From NCBI RefSeq assembly GCF_003597395.2, contig NC_133770.1, positions 297,691,774-297,755,773 of the forward strand: a stretch of 64,000 nt of DNA, written 5' to 3'. Of this stretch, positions 43,555-55,459 are shown piece by piece; the first letter of the stretch is position 1; every line of letters starts with the position of its first letter. The position numbers were made by a program, and so were the translations under genes. Under the pieces are notes generated by a model. That model made no database searches and had not been told where the DNA came from. It saw nothing but the letters and a program-made list of their open reading frames with translations. Source of the DNA: Chelonoidis abingdonii. Its lineage: Eukaryota; Chordata; Testudines; Testudinidae.

Positions 43555-43870
43555 GCCAATTTCAACAACGTTTTGTTTTTTTCAAGATCTCCCCCCAAAA
43601 GAAAATTTCAACACAACCGAAAACTCTTTTTTGTTTGTTTGTTTTTGAAAAAGTGTTACTTTGTGGGAAGTGAAATGTTCTATTTTCTCACCCTTTTTTC
43701 TCCCTTTTCCAGGGATGAAATGGAAAAATGATTAAAGGACGGGAAATGGCAGGAAAAAGGGGGGGAGGGCATGGAAATTTTTGGAGTTTTCAATTTTATT
43801 TTTGTTTGTTTTATCATCAAAAAGGACAAATTTTCAAAAGAAACAAAAAATTTCCACAAAATCAGTTCAC
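43555..43870. repeat. AT-rich 'aaaatttc'-type old repeat
   Basis: T-rich and A-rich words in partial inverted arrangement ('aaagaaaatttcaacacaac', 'caaattttcaaaagaaac'). Confidence 0.35.
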
Positions 43871-43874
43871 AGAT

Positions 43875-44435
43875 GCTGTTTGTGATGGAAAGTTTTCAAC
43901 TATGAGCTAGAGCAGCACTCCCTGTCCTGTACATCTTGCACACGGTAGGTTGTGGAGCAGTTACTAGCATGCCACACTCCTGTGTCATATATGGACTGGC
44001 TACAGAACCCCTTTCCCAGAGGGAGAGACGAGATGTCTTCACTATAAGATCCTTTAATGTAGTGCCAGGAATGGATGAGGTTCCAAAGCCCATTCATTGG
44101 ACTCAACACAAAGGCTTCTCCCACTGACTCCACTGGACTCTGCATCAGGCTCACAGGGGTGGGTGGGCAGGAGGAGAGAGGAAGATGATGCAGGTCTCGT
44201 ATATGGTTCATATGGTCACATTTACACCACTGTAAGAAGAATAGCTAAGCAATACGGATACTTCAGGAGGTACATACAGCTTTTCATCCTGAGGATGGAT
44301 AGGCCATGTTCAAGGCAGGTGTCAGACACAGGTCTCCATTAAAGTAATGACATCCATCCTGCATGGCCAATGCTCAGAGGAGATACATAGATTCCAAGGC
44401 CAGGAGGATCTACTGTGAAGGAGAATACGATGAAC
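43875..44435. other. Unassigned stretch
   Basis: Frames of up to 103 codons (43900-44211 minus) have no recognised domain. Confidence 0.4.
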
Positions 44436-44439
44436 TACA

Positions 44440-45793
44440 GACCGGTCTGACTCACCTCAGTCTCTGGAAAAATCATGGATCAGGTCCTCAAGGGATCCAT
44501 TTTGAAGCACTTGGAGGAGAGAAAGGTGATCAGAAACAGTCAACATGGATTCATCAAGGGCAAGTCATGCCTGACCAACCTGATTGCCTTTTATGATGAG
44601 ATAACTGGCTCTGTGGATATGGGGAAAGTGGTGGATGGGATACATCTTGACTTAAGCAAAGATTTTCATACCGTCTCGCACAGTATTCTTTCCAGCAAAT
44701 TAAAGAGTATGGTTTGGATGAATGGACTATAGGTGGATAGAAGCTGGCTAGATCATTAGGCCCCACTGTTGTGATCAATGGCTCAATGTCTAGTTGGCAG
44801 CCGGTAGCAAGTGGAGTGCCTCAGGGGTCAGATTTTGTTCAACATTTTCATTAATGATCTGGATAATGGGATGGATTGCACCCTCAGCAAATTCACTGAT
44901 GACACTAAGCTGGGTGGAGAGGTAGATACGCTGGAGGATAGGGATAGGGTCCAGAGTGACCTAGACAAATTGGAAGATTGGGCCAAAATAAATCTGATGA
45001 GGTTCAACAAGGACAAGTGCAGAGTCCTGCACTTAGGATGGAAGAATCCCGTGCACTGCTACAGGCTGGGGACCGAATGGCTAAGCAGCAGTTCTGCAGA
45101 AAAGTACCTGAGGCTTACAGTGGATAAGAAGCTGGATATGATCAGCAGTGTGCCCTTGTTGCCAAGAAGTCTAACGGCATATTGGGCTGCATTAGTAACA
45201 GCATTGCCAACAGATCGAGGGAAGTGATTATTCCCCTCTATTTGGCACTGGTGAGGCCACATCTGGAGTATTGCATCCAGTTTTGAGACCCCCTCACTAC
45301 AGAAAGGATGTGGACAAATTGGAGAGACTCCAGCGAAGGGCAACGAAAATAATTAGGAGGATGGGGCCACATGATTTATGGAGAGAGGCTGAGGGAACTG
45401 GGATTGTTTAGCCTGCAGAAAAGAAGAGTGAGAGAGGATTTGATATCAGCATTCAACTACCAGAAGGGGAGTTCCAAAGAGGATGGAGCTCGGCTGTTCT
45501 CAGTGGCGGCAGATGACAGAACAAGAACCAATGGTCTCAAGTTGCAATGGGGGAGGTCTAGGTTGGAAAAAAATGTTTGGAAAAACTATTTCACTAGGAG
45601 GGTGGTGAAGCACTGGAATGGGTTACCTAGGGAGGTAGTGGAATCTCCATCCATAGAGGTTTTTAAAGCCCAGCTTAACAAAGCCTTGGCTGGGATGATT
45701 TAGTTGGGGGTTGGTCCTGCTTTGAGCAAGGAGTTGGAGTAGATGACCTCCTGAGGTCTCTTCCAACCCTAGTCTTCTTTGATTCTATGATCG
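44440..45793 (+). mobile_element. CR1 LINE, reverse transcriptase and 3' end, inactivated
   Basis: Frame 44475-44732 has SQHGFIKGKSCLTNLIA and a damaged motif A region (HLDLSKDFHTVSH, where the 24840 copy has YLDFSKAFDTVSH). Frame 44811-45227 has the motif C region [10 protein letters not shown] with both aspartates. Frame 45371-45703 gives the C-terminal end (GLPREVVESPSIEV). At least two frameshifts separate them. The 3' end 'gacctcctgaggtctcttcc' and 'gattctatgatc' follows. Confidence 0.92.
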
Positions 45794-45799
45794 TCATGT

Positions 45800-47415
45800 C
45801 TGGCCTCCTGTATAACAAAAGCCAGAGAAATCTACCAGTGGATGTTCACTTCTACCTGCAGGACGTCCCTGGAATGATCAGGAAGAGACTAAAGAAGGAG
45901 GAAGAAGGAAGAAAGGAATTTAAATACAAAAGTCTGGGATCATGAATAAGAAAAGAGCAGAATTAGCTTTTGAATGTTATTTAGCACTACCTGAGGCTCA
46001 GGCACCATAGTGGGAGGACCTTAGAGATGTTCCTTGATGGCCCATCTGATTTTCATAGTCCTTCTAGAAGGGTGGAAGGGACGATTCCTGTGCCTGGGTT
46101 CACAAGTTCTGAGCAAACATTTTCAAAGTTTTAAAGCAAATCTTACATATTTCCTTACAGCATGGGATACCCACATTACAAGTGAGATTAATTCATGCAG
46201 CAACTTACAAGCATTTCATGGAGTCTAAATACTAAATATATTCTTGTAAGACTAATACCTATTTTGAGCAAAACTAACATGCAGATGAACTGGTCTGGTG
46301 TCCAGCTATGAGTTTGTCAGTTCTTAGCTGATGCCTGCATTCTTGTCAAGAGCTGGTGCCTGGTTTACCAGCATCACAGAAACCAAGAGGATAAATCGGA
46401 ATAAAGGACTGGAGCCAGCGTTCCTTTCCTTTTCAGATGGAAGCCGACAGTGTTGGGAATTAATGAGCTCTCTCTAGGAAAACTCAGTATAAGTGGCTCT
46501 TCGGCTGTTCTATTGATTTTCCAGCTCACACGTCTTGTATTAAATAAGATCAGGTCACAACCCAGGCAGGGCAAACAAACAAAAATTAATAATAACAGTC
46601 ACCCTTGGAGAACAGACTTTTTTTTGTACATTTAGACCTGAGATCCAAAGCCAAGGTCTGGAATTCTTTTCAGAGCAGCTGGAAGGGTTATACATGCTCA
46701 TATCTCAAGGGAGAGAGTTGTAAAGAAATCCATTTTCTCCTCCGCTCGTTTGTATTTTTTCAGCGGCCAGTATAACTAAGAGATGGGAGGCTTCTTTCCA
46801 ACCACAAGGAGATGCCACAACCTCTCCTGGTTTTGGATCCTGCTAACGCCTTACTGGGCATTCTCTGCAGTGATTACAGCACGAGTCAGAAGCAAATCTC
46901 TTTGAGATGACTGATGCAGATGGACCGTCTGTCAGTCCAAGCTGGGATCCATCTAAACACCTTCTTTCCTTTAGAAATTACTCCACCAGGAGTCAATTCC
47001 ACAAGCCAAGGGAAGTGGGTTGGTCTCATTCTTCTGTTTGACATTTTTTCCATGTGAATTTAGTGCTGACGAAAGGCATCGGATTCATAAACCTGGTGTA
47101 CAGAGCAGGTACAGGACAAAGGATAACAGTGCAACTGCTCCCCATGCTGCCGCTACAAAATCCCACTCAGCACTGACCTGGAGAGACCACCTCAAGGATA
47201 AAGAAGGTATTTTCTTCTCCATGCTCCATCCCTTCCTTGGCCTCTCTGTTGAGAGTTGTTAGTGTCAATGTTGTCTCCCTGATCAGCTCCTCCTACCTCC
47301 CCCAACTCTCAGACATATTCCTAGGTTTTGAAATTCAGTGGGAGTCAGATGTAGTTTCACACTGATTTCTTGCTACCTCAGTCCCCTCCTTGGACACAAG
47401 ACCCGGGTCCTTAGG
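45800..47415. other. Unassigned stretch
   Basis: 1.6 kb, possibly single-copy. No recognised exon or repeat. Confidence 0.4.
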
Positions 47416-47419
47416 GCCC

Positions 47420-47945
47420 TGTGACGGACCCCCTAGGGTACAACCTGGAATTGGAGTACCGCTGTCCCCCTTAACTCTCCAGCCTGGGCTATCTCTCCCA
47501 ATGCTTTGTTAGTGACAAGCAGCAAACCCCTTCAGGTGCTGCTATCACTCAGCACAACAGCATGTGCAGCCCCACACCCAGCTAGATTGCAAGAATACCC
47601 CTAAAGCCACTCACACATCACACAGAGAAAGGCACCAGCCAATCTTCCAACCCTCCACTCTTGCAGTCCTGGAATATACTGTCTTGCCCTGGTCAGAAGC
47701 CTGACCAATCCGCCCCTCCCTCGATGTGGAGAGGATACACACCAGCCTTTGTAAACTGAGCTGAGACGTCCCAAACACGCTGTTTTCGGTAAAATTTAAA
47801 ACAGGTTTATTAATGGCGGAAAAATCGATCTTAAGGGATGCTAAGTGGTAGGCACAATAGGTCAGAGGTAGTTACCAAAGAAAATAAAAGGAAAGCTCAC
47901 AGTCTAAATCTTATACCTTATTAGACTAAGCACAGTACCGGGTTT
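47420..47945. mobile_element. LTR-like repeat, right end not fixed
   Basis: Begins TGTGACGGACCCCC and continues through 'caacctggaattggagtacc' and 'ggatacacaccagcctttgt' to 'aaaacaggtttattaatggc'. I recall a turtle LTR-type repeat with this layout. No matching right terminus or target duplication was found, so it is probably truncated. Confidence 0.5.
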
Positions 47946-47949
47946 ACAA

Positions 47950-48700
47950 TGGCACCCTGGAGCCAAGCCCACGTTTGGGAAGGGGCCTATAATCCCTCCC
48001 CTTACTACTGGTGGCTCTCCCTGGGATTGGGAGGTAGAAGAGGAAGATCGGGTCAGGTGTGTGATAAGGGCAGCAGGGAAGAGGCTGGGGGGTGACGGGG
48101 GAGCTAGGGATGGCTGTCCCCAGCCCCGGGCTTTGGGTAGCACTGGCAGGAGGGCACTGTGCATGTGGCTTCCCCTCCCTATGCACCCACCCAACCCCAC
48201 TGTTATTCGAATACGCCTGCCAAGCCAGGTGGTGGGGAGTGCGGGGGTCCTGGACCATGCTGGGCAGAAGGCAGCACCTGGCTGATGTGCACCCCGACCA
48301 GTGGGTGCTCATTGCACCAGGTGATCCCTCTTGGCCTGGACCCCATGGAGCAGCTGGAGCCCCAGCACCCCACCAGCACCCCCAGTGGAGACTGGACCTC
48401 TCCCAGCTCCCCTGTCCCATCCCCCCACCAGATGCCTTATGGGAGACTTGAGTCCTCTGCCCCCTAGAGCTCTCCTGGCTAACCTGTGCTCTAGGCCTGG
48501 CAGAGAGCTGAACCTGGCCAAGCTGCAGTCAGGTGAGATCCGGCCCAGTTTGGAGGAGAATAGGGCAGATCAACAGCAGGGGTGGCTCCCGAGTGGGGTG
48601 CCCAATTGCCATCTGGCTAGGGATTGGGGGGACGGTCTGGTTCGGGACTAGAGGTTAGGAAGTCACCCTCTTCTGGTAGGCAGTGAGGAGATTCATGTCG
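47950..48700. other. GC-rich stretch, no confirmed gene
   Basis: Overlapping frames exist in all phases, as expected of GC-rich DNA. Splice-like sites are present (CAG/GTGAGA at 48532/48533; 'ctgtgctctag' at 48485-48495), but no frame shows a known domain. See the terminal-exon candidate at 48957. Confidence 0.4.
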
Positions 48701-48714
48701 AGAGGGATCAGTTC

Positions 48715-48900
48715 ATAGAGGGGTCTAATCCAGTTTGGGCTGGAAGAGGGTCTGGTTCAGTTTCGGGGGTTGGGTCTGGGGAAGGATGTGGGTCTGGTCC
48801 AGTTTGGTCTGGGGAGGGATGTGGGTTTGATCCAGTTGTGGGGGAAGGGGAGGGTCATTCTGGGGAGGGATGTGGGTCTGGTCTGATTTAAAGGGTTGGG
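48715..48900. repeat. Degenerate G-rich tandem repeat
   Basis: 'ggtctggtccagtttggtc', 'ggtctggttcagtttcggg' and 'tttgatccagttgtggg' alternate with three copies of 'ggga(g)ggatgtgggt'. The unit is irregular, about 32-54 bp. Confidence 0.7.
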
Positions 48901-48956
48901 TCAGACCTGTGGGGGCACAGCTGGTCCCGATCCTAGTCTCTGCCTCTCTGCCTGCA

Positions 48957-48990
48957 GGGAAGGACAAGCAAGACTAGTAGGAATAATAAA
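48957..48990 (+). other. Candidate short terminal exon with polyA signal
   Basis: A good splice acceptor ('tctctgcctctctgcctgcag', ending at 48956; a pyrimidine tract before CAG) is followed within 20 bases by an in-frame stop in one phase (GKDKQD then TAG) and by AATAAA at 48985-48990. This is the arrangement of a very short last exon, but no upstream exon can be confirmed. Confidence 0.25.
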
Positions 48991-49299
48991 CCCCTACTGT
49001 GTTGCAGCCAGAAAAATTGAGCTTAGTCTTCCTGAAAAGATCATTTCCAAATGCAAATTAGGCCTCATCAATCCCCCAATCAATGACAGCGAGGGACTCC
49101 AAAGACCTAAGAACTCCATTTCAGGCCATGCCACTGATGTATTGTTAATATCATTCCTCGAGGAGTTAGCGGTGCTTTTCAGCTACTTCAGCTAGCGGAG
49201 AGTCACGCCGAGTTCTTTATTTGGGAGGGGTAATTATGGTCCATCTTGTCTCTGGATTGTCTCTTTCCCACAACTGAGTCACAGGAAGACTTTTGTTTG

Positions 49300-49435
49300 G
49301 TGGGATTGTCTAATGGTTAGCCACTGGACTGGGACTCAGGAGATCTCCCCTGTGTGATCTTGGGCAAGTCACTTAGTCTAGCTCTCTGTGCCTCAGTTCC
49401 CCCTCTGTATAATGGGAATAATAGAACTGCTCTTT
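49300..49435 (+). mobile_element. MIR-like SINE
   Basis: Head 'tgtctaatggttagccactg' and core 'gtgtgatcttgggcaagtca', 'tctctgtgcctcagttccc'. Faces the next MIR copy. Confidence 0.85.
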
Positions 49436-49437
49436 AT

Positions 49438-49648
49438 AATATCCCTCTCTTATATAACACATTTCTCCAGTAGATTGCAAGGGAAGCGAGTATCATTTTC
49501 CCCATTTTAGAGATAGGGAACATGGCATAAGGAGGTGAAGTGACTTGAGAAAGGTCACCCAACCAGCCAGTGGCAGAGGTGGAAATAGAACCCAGGTTTC
49601 TTGAGACCCAGTTCAGTGCCCTCTCTGCTAGGCCACACTGCCTACATA
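49438..49648 (-). mobile_element. MIR-like SINE
   Basis: 'ccccattttagagatagggaa' less its last base and 'gtgaagtgacttgagaaagg' are the reverse-complement core. The head ends 'ctgctaggccacactgcct'. With 49300-49435 it forms an inverted pair. Confidence 0.85.
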
Positions 49649-49649
49649 G

Positions 49650-50825
49650 ATCATGAGGGTCTCAGATAAAGTACCTGGATGGGTTATCTCTGACCATAAC
49701 AGATTTGCTCTTAGGTTTCAGAAGTGGGTACAAACAGCCTTTCCTTATCTTGCTTGTACAAAATAAAGTATGATCTGGAGCTGCAATTCTTAGCCTTTAA
49801 CAGCTGGACAAGTACACCCTAGCCAAGGCGACAACTGGTGGCGAAAAGCCCTACACACAGCGTTCCAAACAGGAATGTAACAACATGCAGTTCAGGTCTG
49901 TCATAGCCCTGTCCAATAGAACGCTGGCCCAAACCTCACACACTTCCCTTTATTTTTTCAACAGCAGAAAACTGTCTTTGGAAGATGGAGAACAAACCTG
50001 GTGCTAATTATACGTGTGTGGGAACATGTACGCATGCATGTGTGTGTGTATGATATGTGGTTGTGCACGCATATGACCTGCGTGCACAAACATATATGTC
50101 AAAATGTTGGATCCCATTTGCCAGATAGACAGTGACTCTGGAATGCAGCATAAGATCTCCTAGGACGCGTCCCAGTGACCAGAGAGGAAACCCAGCTTTT
50201 CCCTCCTTGAGTTTTTGATAGTGGAGGAGATAAACAGAGCAGTGGTAAGAGGTTCTAGCTCTGTATCTCGTCTATCCATCTTTCTAGGCTTTTGTACCAT
50301 GCTCATCATTGTTGGATCAGCGCAAAGTATCTCAGGTTGGCTTCAGAGCCCAAAATGTCCATTCATTGGAAGCTTTTAATGCATTTTTCAGTGTGTCAAA
50401 CTACTCAAATGAATTGGCGATAGTCGTCTGAGCTGAGGTAATAGCTCAGTGCTCTGATTTGAGAGCTACTTGCCTTCCTCTGAGACTTACTGGCAGAGTC
50501 GCTGTGAGTCGCTCAAGCTGAAAATCATTGTGTTTCTAAAATACAGAGCCACTGGAGAGCCGGTAAACTGCAAGTTGGATAAAAGGAAACAAATCAGTCA
50601 TTGGGTTGGGTTTGTTTTCTTTTTATATATTTATTTATTGCTCTCCACAGAGAGTTTTTTAAGGCACTGCCAAGGAAAGATGGGAACTAGCCAGTGGGAT
50701 TCAGGATTCAGCTGTGCACAATGCCTGAACTAGTCTTTGGTTGTCTCAAGTGAATTTTGTGCTGGTCAAAGATGGCAGGTTGATGGCCCTGGTGAATGAA
50801 GCCTTCTGTTTTTCCTTATAATACA
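49650..50825. other. Unassigned stretch
   Basis: Contains the alternating GT-rich block at 50013. Otherwise nothing recognised. Confidence 0.4.
50013..50105. repeat. Alternating purine-pyrimidine (GT-rich) block
   Basis: 'tacgtgtgtgggaacatgta' then 'cgcatgcatgtgtgtgtgta' and 'gtgcacgcatatg' form a long, interrupted alternating tract that could adopt Z-DNA. Confidence 0.7.
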
Positions 50826-50829
50826 ATTG

Positions 50830-51832
50830 TGTGGTATCCAATGCAAAGTTTGTCATGTCGGGTGTCTCCGGAAGGCTTATGATGTACTGAGCATTGTTGT
50901 TATAGTAATTTTATAGGTTATGATTTCATGCATATAGTTATGAGGCTGAAAATGTGTCCTCATGACTTAAAACAAGCCCAGGAAAAACTCTCCAGGAGCA
51001 GAGGAGCAGTTCATACCTCATCAGGGCATGGATAGGACAAACCCAGCCCAGCCTGACAGGAACCAAGGACACTGGCTAGGCAGCAACAAAGCATTGGTTG
51101 GACTCTCCAGTGAGTCACCCCCCTTCCCTTGGTCAGTTTGGGATTACGATGAGGTAATGCTCACCTGACAAGTGGGGCGGGGGCAAAGCCAAGAGGAAAG
51201 AAAGGACATGATAAAAGAGAGAGACATTTGCCATGCTCTTCCTCTCCCTTCCACCTCCATCTACAGACACCACACCAAGCAACTGAAACCCTGATCAAAG
51301 GGGAGAGGCTGACTGAAAGGCAACCAGCCAGCCTGTGATGAGAAGCATCTAAATTTGTAAGGGCACTGAAAGTGTTAAGATAAGCTTAGAATGGATTTTG
51401 CTTTTATTTCATTTGATCAAATCTGACTTTGACTTATAATCACTTAAAATCTATCTTTTGTAGTTAATAAATTTGTTTGATTATTCTACCTGAAGTAGTG
51501 TGTTTGGTTTGCAGCATGTCAGAGATGCCCCTGGTACATATCAATTTTTTTGTTAAATTGACAAACTCATATAAGCTTGCAGCGGAGGTTCCTAGGGTTG
51601 TGTCTGGGACCAGAGATATTTGCTAGTGTCATTCGGTTGCACAATCCATGGAGCGACTGGCCAAAAGTGCTCATTCATGTAGCTGGGAGCAGCTTACATG
51701 CCAGAGGCTGTGTGTGAACAGTCCAGGAATGGGGGTTCTCACAGCAGAGCAAGGTAAGGCTGGCTCCCAGAGTCAAGGATTGGAGTGACCTAGCAGATCA
51801 CCAGTCCAGCTAACACCAGGGGAATGTCACAG
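50830..51832 (+). mobile_element. LTR-like repeat with polyA signal
   Basis: Begins 'tgtggtatccaatgcaaag' and could end 'ggggaatgtcaca'. AATAAA lies at 51466-51471. I recall a turtle LTR family with this sequence order. No target duplication was found, so the class is provisional. Confidence 0.5.
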
Positions 51833-51834
51833 GA

Positions 51835-52350
51835 GGTCAGTAACCATGGCCCCATTTACCTTTCAGCCTCTCCATGGAATCTGCCCACAGTAAGGTCTAT
51901 TGTGATCATGGTCTTGCTATTAAATGTTCAAGTCATGTGCCCTGCACACACCAGCTGAAACTAAAGTTTCCCTGAGTTGGGCACCTGTGAAAATGCTCCT
52001 GGTACTTGAGTGGTCTTAACTGGTACAAAAGGTCCCTGGTTCAAGTCCTATTATTAGTCTTTGGGGAGGTTGGTTGCATAGATATAAAGGAAGAAGACAT
52101 GTTGAAATTAGGAATGATGGTCTGAAACTAAACAAAAAATCTTATTTTATCTAGGTGCTTCCTTTAGAGGCCATCACCATAACATCTGGGCGGCTCTCAT
52201 CACTTTTGTGAAGTAGAGAAATATTATTTCTCTTACAGGTTTATCATTGTAAGATTTAGCATCTTCCACGTGAAATCAGTAGCAACATTCCTGGTGGATG
52301 TCATACATTTTCCAGTGCTTCTCCCTTTGCAGGGTCAAACTCTGCTCAAG
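51835..52350. other. Unassigned stretch
   Basis: No feature that I can support. Confidence 0.4.
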
Positions 52351-52354
52351 GTAT

Positions 52355-52530
52355 GGTATTTCAGCCTTACTTTACAGAGAAACTAAGTGACTTTGCCCTT
52401 CCCTGCCCCCCCCAGGTCACACAGAAAGTTTGTAGCAGAAGAGGGGGTTTCAACCAGAATCTCCCCAAGTTCCAGCATAGCCCCCTAACATCTGGGCCAT
52501 TCTGTCTCTTGGAAATGGCCAGCTGGGAGA
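52355..52530 (-). mobile_element. MIR-like SINE, decayed
   Basis: 'ttacagagaaactaagtgac' then 'caggtcacacagaaagtttg' then 'tctgggccattctgtct' give the MIR blocks in reverse order, with small insertions. Confidence 0.6.
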
Positions 52531-52829
52531 GGAATTTGATACAAGCCCCATCACTTGAATCACACAAAGCCCACTAGACAGATGTAATGGAGGGAACAAT
52601 ACTGATCTGGTGGCAGAGATGGATTGAATGACCGAACAGGACATTCCCAGCCTTTATTTCTGTATTTATTTGTGAGTAAAACCAATTAGCAGCAGCCCAT
52701 GGAGCTAGGAGGTGCTCCTCCAGCTGTGCGTCTCATCTGTCACCATCTCTCTAGACACAGATTTTCACAAGAAAAGGAAACAGAAGGGAAATTATTTTAA
52801 AGAGCCTTCCTCTGTTTTCTGGGGGTAGG

Positions 52830-52990
52830 GTCATCTGGGGGTAGGGTTGCCAATTTTGGTTGGCTGGATTCCTGGAACTTTCATCACATCACATAATCTT
52901 TCATTAAAATTTAATCTTTAATTCCTGGAGACTCCAGGACAATTGTGTGTGTAGGGGGCAGGGGGGTTGACAACCCTACCCCCAGATGAC
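52830..52990. mobile_element. Foldback element, 24-bp inverted ends
   Basis: 52830-52853 ('gtcatctgggggtagggttg' plus CCAA) equals the reverse complement of 52967-52990 at 23 of 24 positions. The inner part ('tagggttgccaa', 'ctttaattcctggagactcc') is a MITE family also present at 53946-54048. Confidence 0.8.
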
Positions 52991-52994
52991 ACTT

Positions 52995-53940
52995 TGAAGA
53001 GGGATATTATTCTAGTTGCAAAGTCAGCTTCTGGCTTGGGGGCTGACCTGGACACTGACTGAAAGAGCTTTGCAAGGCCCAAGTCCCCTTTTTCCCATTT
53101 CTCCTCCTTCACACATATCTACCAGGAGCTGCTGGAATTTTTCACAGCTGTAATTAGCATGAGTAAATGAGCATTCCCAAGAGCATGCTGCTGACCCAGT
53201 AGAGGCAAGCAGGGTTTAAAAAGTTAAAAGTGGGCCTTTAATTGGTCTTGCATCTTACATATTCGCCTGCCCTTCCCCGTCTCTGTCATTTGCTTAATGG
53301 AAGGATAAAGCTCTTTTATTCTGACCTACGTTACATTCTTACCTAGCCCCCAGCTGGCTCCAGCCCCCTCCTTTTAATTATCACTCAAAAAGCACAGAGC
53401 CCACGGTAAGATGAGTCACAAATGAGATCGCCCAGCAGTGCATAATGCTCCTTTTCACACCTACGGAGGAATGACTCACTTTTCAAAAAATTTTAAACAC
53501 TTCCCATTGATAACCACATCAAGAAAAAAAAAAGAGAAAGAAAAGAAAATAACCAGTGCCTACATCTGGCAGCATATCTCCCAGAGCAGAGCTGGCTCAC
53601 ACTGAGATGGGGCTGACCGCCCACCGACGGTCCTTCTGGTGAGATGCACCCTAGTAAAATCTCGCCGAGGGCTCCCAACAGGGAGTCCAAACCCTTGATT
53701 CTGGATGCACGGCACCGCTGCACCTCCCTTGGCTTCAGCAAATGGCTAGGTGCAAAGATGCTGAGGGGAAGATGCCTAATGCGTGTAGCAGAGGTAAAGA
53801 CTTTCCATGCAATCCAGCACAGATTCAAAAATGTTTCTAAACGATACAGATGCAAGAGGGGAGTCACAGGGTAGCTGGCCCTTTAAGGGGAGTTGGACCC
53901 AGCCTCACCTTTGACAGATCAGCTGCCTCTCAGCTGAGAC
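52995..53940. other. Unassigned stretch with an A-rich tract
   Basis: 53520-53550 is an A/G-rich tract. A 124-codon minus frame (53493-53867) has no recognised domain. Confidence 0.4.
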
Positions 53941-53945
53941 TGATT

Positions 53946-54048
53946 TAGGGTTGCCAAGCCTCTAGGATTGGCATGGAGTCTCTAGGAATTAAAGATTATG
54001 TCAGGTGATGAAATCTCCAGAAATGCACCCAACCAAAACTAGCAACCA
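53946..54048. mobile_element. MITE, 'tagggttgcca' family
   Basis: Starts 'tagggttgccaagcctctag' and ends near 'aactagcaacca'. The inner 'tctaggaattaaagattatg' relates it to 52830-52990. Right end worn. Confidence 0.6.
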
Positions 54049-54054
54049 TCTACA

Positions 54055-54533
54055 TGTGGAGAAATTGGAGAGGGTCCAGAGAAGAGCAACAAGAATGATA
54101 AAAGGTCTTGAGAACATGACCTACAAAGGAAGGCTGAAAGAATTGGGTTTGTTTAGCTTGGAAAAGAGAAGACTGAGAGGGGACATGATAGCAGTTTTCA
54201 GGTATCTAAAAGGGTGTCATCAGGAGGAGGGAGAAAACTTGTTCACCTTAGCCTCTAAGGATAGAACAAGAAGCAATGGGCTTAAACTGCAGCAAGGGAG
54301 ATTTAGGTTGGACATTAGGAAAAAGTTCCTAACTGTCAGGGTGGTTAAACACTGGAATAAATTGCCTAGGGAGGTTGTGGAATCTCCATCTCTGGAGATA
54401 TTTAAGAGTAGGTTAGATAAATGTCTATCAGGGACGGTCTAGACAGTATTAGGTCCTGCCATGAGGGCAGGGGACTGGACTCAATGACCTCTCGAGGTCC
54501 CTTCCAGTCCTAGAGTCTATGAATCTATGATCA
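54055..54533 (+). mobile_element. CR1 LINE 3' end with RT C-terminal remnant
   Basis: Well-preserved C-terminal frame (54005-54442): KLERVQRRATRMIKGLENMT, RLRGDMIAVFRYLKG, RLDIRKKFLTVRVVKHWNK. 3' end 'gacctctcgaggtcccttcc' and 'tctatgaatctatgatc'. Looks among the youngest CR1 copies here because this frame is open throughout. Confidence 0.92.
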
Positions 54534-54627
54534 GCTAGGAATAAGGTGACTATAAAAGCCAGTGAGCAGCTCAGTTACACTGTAAAGTTTCAGGGAGTGG
54601 GAGGTCCAAGGATGCTGTAGAAAGTAG

Positions 54628-54828
54628 GTTTCACTAGGAGGGTGGTGAAGCACTGGAATGGGTTACCTAGGGAGGTGGTGGTATCTCCTTCCTTAGAGGT
54701 TTTTAAAGTCTAGCTTGACAATGCCTTGGCTGGGATGATTTAGTTGGGGTTGTTCCTGCTTTGAGCAGGGGGTTGGACTAGATGCCTCCTGAGGTCCCTT
54801 CCAACCCTGATATTCTATGATTCTATGG
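54628..54828 (+). mobile_element. CR1 LINE 3' end fragment
   Basis: About 200 bp, 'ttcactaggagggtggtgaa' to 'ttctatgattctatgg', of the same subgroup as 24840 and 44440. Confidence 0.88.
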
Positions 54829-54829
54829 C

Positions 54830-55455
54830 TCTTGTGGTGGGCCCTGAAGCTGGGTTGACTGCTAGCCATCTGGGCAGCAGGAGGTCTGGGGGAAGAGCTG
54901 TGGCAAGGAACCCTCTGGGTGAGGGGAAGGGACAGGTTTGAGCAGTGGAGTTTGAGGGACCATGAAAGAATGAAATCTAAAGGCCTGAAATAGAGGGTTT
55001 GAAGCAGTCAGAGTAGCATCAGTACTTCCTGGGCTGAGGGGACAGGTCAGCAGCCTGCATGGAAAGATTCAAGATAGAGCATCAGCTAGGAGCCCAAGCC
55101 ACAAAGTTTGGCACCAGCTCCCAGCTGGAAGTCACTTAACAGCCTATGACACAGTGGTTATTGCTGGTGCAGCCATCATCTTGAGCAAGGAATCAAACCA
55201 GCACCCTCCTGAGGGAGAAACAAGAGTTGCTGGAGTTTGAGCCAAGCTGCCAGCTGTGCCAGACTGGTTGAGGCAGAGAGGGAACATGCAACTGACCACT
55301 GGGTACAAGTTCACCTACTGCTCCAATTCCAGCATCCCTTCTGGCAAACCTTCCCACCTCAATACCCCAGGTACCCCCAGTGAATCGTGCGGGGACAGGG
55401 AACCTCAGTCCAGGGGAGCGTGCAGAAGGAAGGGTCGAGACACTGATTAAAAGTG
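54830..55455. other. Unassigned stretch
   Basis: No feature that I can support. Confidence 0.4.
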
Positions 55456-55459
55456 AGGA

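Noticed and set aside
47944..48420. 158-codon minus-strand frame
   Set aside because: Lies in GC-rich DNA where all frames are open; Pro/Ser/Gly-rich with no domain.
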